A stretch of DNA of 8,383 nt from Synergistaceae bacterium (GTDB taxonomy: Bacteria > Synergistota > Synergistia > Synergistales > Aminobacteriaceae): positions 1,478-9,860 of the forward strand of contig WRKN01000086.1 of assembly GCA_009778055.1 (NCBI GenBank), written 5' to 3'. The translations under genes were made by a program, and so were the position numbers. The notes under the pieces were generated by a model, which worked only from the letters and a program-made list of their open reading frames with translations, had not been told where the DNA came from and did no database searches. Each line of letters starts with the position of its first letter. Position 1 is the first letter of the stretch. This document shows, one piece after another, positions 5,865-8,383 of the stretch.

Positions 5865-6377
5865 ATGGTTATGACCGTGGTCAAGTGGTTTTACGGCATT
5901 GTTTGCAAAGTGGAGGAAACGCTGGCCACAATAGGCTTGCTTGCGATGACGGCGTTGATTCTGCTGTCGGCGGTAAGCAGGTTCCTGGGATATCCCGTCA
6001 ACTGGGCGGTGGACATCTCCCTGCTCATTTTTGCCTGGATAGCTTTCATGGGAGCTGACGTGGGCATACGTCAAAACAGGATAATCAACGTGGACTTTCT
6101 CACCTCGAAGTTCCCCCTGAAATATCAAAAAGGGCTCGCCGTCTTGTGGTCGGTGGTCATCATTCTCTTCCTCGCGATTTTGGTTGTTTACGGCACGTCA
6201 CTTTCCCTCAGCAACGTAAAACGGCAGTTCCAGAGCATCCCCCTGAGTTATTCCTACGTGACCGCCAGTTTGCCGGTCTGCTCTTTTTTCATGATCATCT
6301 CCATGCTGATCAAGCTGAAAAAACAGGTTTTCGATTTCTCTTCCACGCGGAAAACCGGCGGCTTGGACGCCGTGTAA
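5865..6377 (+). CDS. dctQ: TRAP transporter small permease subunit (DctQ family)
   Basis: This protein of 170 (or 168) residues has four predicted membrane segments: about 20-40 (TIGLLAMTALILLSAVSRFL), 46-65 (WAVDISLLIFAWIAFMGADV), 87-109 and 124-144. It carries the family-typical GADVGIRQNRIINVDFL loop after the second segment. DctQ subunits pair with DctM to form the Na+-coupled permease. Two ATGs compete. The first (5865) is only about two bases from AGGGGGG (5856-5862), whereas the second (5871) is eight bases away, so translation may really start at 5871. The C-terminus is a short cytoplasmic tail after LIKLKK. The gene is tightly spaced between dctP and dctM. Confidence 0.92.
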   Translation: MVMTVVKWFYGIVCKVEETLATIGLLAMTALILLSAVSRFLGYPVNWAVDISLLIFAWIAFMGADVGIRQNRIINVDFLTSKFPLKYQKGLAVLWSVVIILFLAILVVYGTSLSLSNVKRQFQSIPLSYSYVTASLPVCSFFMIISMLIKLKKQVFDFSSTRKTGGLDAV

Positions 6378-6400
6378 CCTGGCGGAGGATGTGAACGATT

Positions 6401-7681
6401 ATGACTTTAATGATTGTAGTGTTTTTAGCGCTGTTGTTTCTGGGAATGCCCGTGGCTTTCTCCATCGGCTTGGCCGGGTTCGTTTTTATGTACGCCAACC
6501 CGGACATCCCCATCGCCATCGCCGTGCAGCGCGTCGTCGCGCAGACTCAAAATTTCACGCTTCTGGCGATCCCGCTTTTCATCTTCGCGGGCAACCTGAT
6601 GAACTCGAGCGGCATAACCCAGCGCCTGGTCGCCCTCTCGCGGGTGCTGGTCGGGCACTTGCCCGGCAGCCTGGCCCAGGTAAGCGTCATCATGAGCACC
6701 CTTATGGGCGGGGTTTCCGGCTCGGCCAACGCGGACGCGGTCATGGAATGTCGAATCCTTGGCCCGGACATGGTAAAACAGGGCTACTCCAGAGGCTACG
6801 GCGCGGCGGTGAATGGGCTGACAGCTCTGATAACCTGCACAATCCCACCCAGCATGGGATTCGTCATCTACGGCTCCGTGGGCGAGGTTTCAATAGGCCG
6901 GCTGTTTGTGGGAGGCGTGGTCCCGGGGTTTATGATGATGGCTTTTTTCATGTTAACCGTACACATAACCTCGAAAAAACGGGGCTACATGCCCATTAAT
7001 GACCGTACCCCGTCCTTTGGAGAGGTGCTTCGGGCACTGCGGGACAATATATGGGCTTTGATTTTCCCGTTTATCCTCATTGCCGGAATACGTTTCGGAC
7101 TCTTTACCCCGTCCGAGGCCGGCGCTTTCGCCGCAGGTTACGCCGTGTTCGTGGGCATGGTAGTCTACAGGGAGATGACCTTCAAAATGCTGTGGGCAAC
7201 CTCGAAACAGACCCTGGTGGACATGGGTGTGCTTATGCTCATTCTGGGGCTTTCGGGAACCTTCGGCTACGCCATCGTGTTCGGCAGGGTTCCGCAGACT
7301 ATAGCCCAACTGCTGCTCGGTATCACGTCCAATCAGCATATGCTTTTGATTTTGATCATCTTTCTTCTGGTGTTGGCCGGCATGTTCGTGGAAACGGGAG
7401 TCGTCGCTCTTTTGCTCACGCCCGTGTTCATCCCCGTCATAACGCGGCTCGGCATCGATCCGGTGCACTTCGGCGTCGTGATGATGACGACGGTGACGGC
7501 GGGAATCATGACGCCCCCCGTCGGAATCGCGCTATATTCCACGTCGGAGATCATGGGATGCTCTCCCCAGGAAACGGTGAGGGAGGCCGTTCCTTTTTAC
7601 ATCATGCTGCTCTGCTTAGTGATGGTACTGGTGTTCTTCCCTCAGATTACACTGTTCCTTCCAAACCTGGTGTTCGGGTAG
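6401..7681 (+). CDS. dctM: TRAP transporter large permease subunit (DctM family)
   Basis: This 426-residue polytopic inner-membrane protein is the substrate-translocating subunit of the TRAP transporter. The family normally has about 12 membrane segments, and the length is normal. Recognisable blocks are LFLGMPVAFSIGLAGFVFMY near the N-terminus, TLLAIPLFIFAGNLMNSSGI (about 53-72), GGVSGSANADAVMEC, CTIPPSMGFVIYGSVGEVSI (about 147-166) and TTVTAGIMTPPVGIALY near residue 370. The last mirrors the TIPPS block, as expected from the internal two-fold repeat of DctM proteins. The start ATG at 6401 is the first possible in frame (TGA at 6392-6394). Its GGAGG (6384-6388) is rather far, 12 bases away. 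It is last in the operon, with a terminator starting 14 bp after the stop. Confidence 0.95.
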   Translation: MTLMIVVFLALLFLGMPVAFSIGLAGFVFMYANPDIPIAIAVQRVVAQTQNFTLLAIPLFIFAGNLMNSSGITQRLVALSRVLVGHLPGSLAQVSVIMSTLMGGVSGSANADAVMECRILGPDMVKQGYSRGYGAAVNGLTALITCTIPPSMGFVIYGSVGEVSIGRLFVGGVVPGFMMMAFFMLTVHITSKKRGYMPINDRTPSFGEVLRALRDNIWALIFPFILIAGIRFGLFTPSEAGAFAAGYAVFVGMVVYREMTFKMLWATSKQTLVDMGVLMLILGLSGTFGYAIVFGRVPQTIAQLLLGITSNQHMLLILIIFLLVLAGMFVETGVVALLLTPVFIPVITRLGIDPVHFGVVMMTTVTAGIMTPPVGIALYSTSEIMGCSPQETVREAVPFYIMLLCLVMVLVFFPQITLFLPNLVFG

Positions 7682-7695
7682 GTATCCCTGGAATG

Positions 7696-7734
7696 TAACA
7701 AGCGGCTGATTGTAGTAGTATCAGCCGCTTGTTA
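7696..7734 (+). terminator. Stem-loop terminator after dctM
   Basis: A perfect 15-bp stem (7696-7710 with 7720-7734, core AAGCGGCTGAT / ATCAGCCGCTT) has a 9-nt loop and is followed by TTCATC. The downstream T-run is short, but the stem is long and GC-rich in its core and sits directly behind the TRAP operon. It is nearly symmetrical and might also stop transcription arriving from the right on the minus strand. Confidence 0.75.
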
Positions 7735-7882
7735 TTCATCACGCGGACATCACGTCGACGCCACAGTAGATCGACGCAGACAAAACGACACAACTTCACG
7801 CCGTTCATACCGACGACATATAAACCTTCCAAAATTATTCTGTGATTGGGACTGTAAAGTGAGGTCTCAGCTAGTTCCGACA

Positions 7883-7919
7883 ACAAAATGTAACAATTAG
7901 ACGAATTGTTACATTTTGT
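7883..7919. repeat. Perfect 16-bp inverted repeat with 5-nt loop
   Basis: ACAAAATGTAACAATT (7883-7898) is repeated exactly in inverted form at 7904-7919, around AGACG. It lies about 50 bp downstream of the integrase stop on the minus strand. The stem is AT-rich and no clear T-run follows on either strand, so a terminator role is possible but not obvious. The 10-mer AATGTAACAA inside it also occurs at 7692-7701, at the foot of the dctM terminator. Confidence 0.8.
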
Positions 7920-7968
7920 GTAATTCTACTGCGTAAAACCGAACTCGACAATAAGCAATTTCCGCAAG

Positions 7969-8383
7969 TCATAAATTCAATCCTATGTAAACATTATCCA
8001 TCTTTTCCCTGTCTATACCTATGTATTGCAGCGTGTCTTTGCTGATCGAGTGATTCAAAAGCTTCTGTACCAAGCCTATATCCCCTCCGCTCTTGTTGTA
8101 GACGTGATACCCGAACGTCTTGCGAAGCGAATGTGTGCCGATGTTCCGTAATCCTACAGACTCCCCGGCGGCCTTCAAAATTCTCCACGCATGTACCCGG
8201 CTCAGAGCGCCGCCCTTCTGTGATAAAAACAAGGGCGCGGAACGCGTGCGGCGCGGATGCGCGGTCAGATAGTCGGACAAGGTGTTTTTAAGCGATTCAT
8301 TGACCGGCAGTTTTTTGGGCTTTCCGGTCTTGTGTTCTTTAAGGAATATCACTTCCAGGACTTTGCCGTTTGCATCCGTAACG
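7969..8383 (-). CDS. Tyrosine recombinase/integrase, catalytic domain (5' truncated by window edge)
   Basis: The minus-strand frame is open from the right edge to TGA at 7969-7971 and gives about 137 visible residues. It has the tyrosine recombinase core: the beta-hairpin Lys motif EHKTGKPKKLPVN, box II THSLRKTFGYH (H-x-L-R), and LNHSISKDTLQYIGID, with the position-3 His and the nucleophile Tyr. The box I Arg would lie to the right. A GTG at 8350-8352 is only an internal codon: the sequence upstream of it (VTDANGKVLE) is in frame and conserved in style. From memory it resembles stand-alone integrases of about 180 aa that lack the arm-binding N-terminal domain, common in Firmicutes and related anaerobes (THTLRKTFGYH...TLRYIGI). 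If so, about three quarters of the gene is visible. It converges on the TRAP operon and probably belongs to an element extending to the right. Confidence 0.92.
   Translation of the reverse strand, partial: VTDANGKVLEVIFLKEHKTGKPKKLPVNESLKNTLSDYLTAHPRRTRSAPLFLSQKGGALSRVHAWRILKAAGESVGLRNIGTHSLRKTFGYHVYNKSGGDIGLVQKLLNHSISKDTLQYIGIDREKMDNVYIGLNL

Noticed and set aside
7647..7886. Minus-strand open frame of about 79 codons between integrase and dctM
   Set aside because: It starts at TTG with no Shine-Dalgarno, crosses the dctM terminator and overlaps the dctM 3' end. No protein family is recognisable.
7741..7968. tRNA gene as integrase target
   Set aside because: I looked for a cloverleaf with a GTTC-type T-loop and an acceptor stem on both strands and saw none.

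Overview
The window reads as a bacterial chromosome segment of moderately high GC: two housekeeping genes and a transporter operon, flanked on both sides by accessory DNA. No 16S rRNA, tRNA or taxon-specific marker is present, so the organism is uncertain. The codon use, a complete stand-alone TRAP transporter, the shape of the glutamyl-tRNA synthetase and the small integrase would fit a Synergistota (Synergistaceae-like) anaerobe. A Clostridia-like or other anaerobe cannot be excluded.

Left flank (1-688): the C-terminal 42 codons of an IS200/IS605-family TnpA transposase run off the left edge. They are followed by an unusual right-end region in which five small hairpins, built from two alternating units, are packed into 107 bp. 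A 55-codon gene on the minus strand (210-377) reads into this IS end and takes its stop codon from the last hairpin. Between that gene and polA lie about 310 bp without a convincing intact gene. This stretch holds a possible gene remnant, an orphan Shine-Dalgarno sequence and a 21-bp inverted repeat made of four 11-bp units.

Core (689-4737): polA (minus strand) and gltX (plus strand) are divergent. Their predicted promoters interlock in a 125-bp intergenic region, with the two -10 boxes directly adjacent. Pol I starts at TTG and keeps the 5' nuclease and polymerase domains. Its 3'-5' exonuclease residues are largely lost, and motif C reads HDS instead of HDE. GltX is a short form that lacks the Cys-rich zinc-binding insert of the E. 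coli enzyme.

Transporter (4838-7681): dctP-dctQ-dctM encode a three-component TRAP transporter, with a periplasmic solute-binding protein, a 4-TM small subunit and a large multi-TM subunit. It is probably one operon, closed by a 15-bp stem-loop terminator at 7696-7734. No catabolic enzyme or regulator is next to it, so the substrate cannot be deduced beyond an organic acid.

Right flank (7740-8383): a spacer with a perfect 16-bp inverted repeat, then the 3' part of a minus-strand tyrosine recombinase that runs off the right edge. It resembles a family of very small, catalytic-domain-only integrases. I saw no CRISPR array, rRNA, tRNA or obvious defence system. The most unusual material is the hairpin array and IS/gene junction on the left, the two inverted repeats, and the atypical Pol I and GltX.
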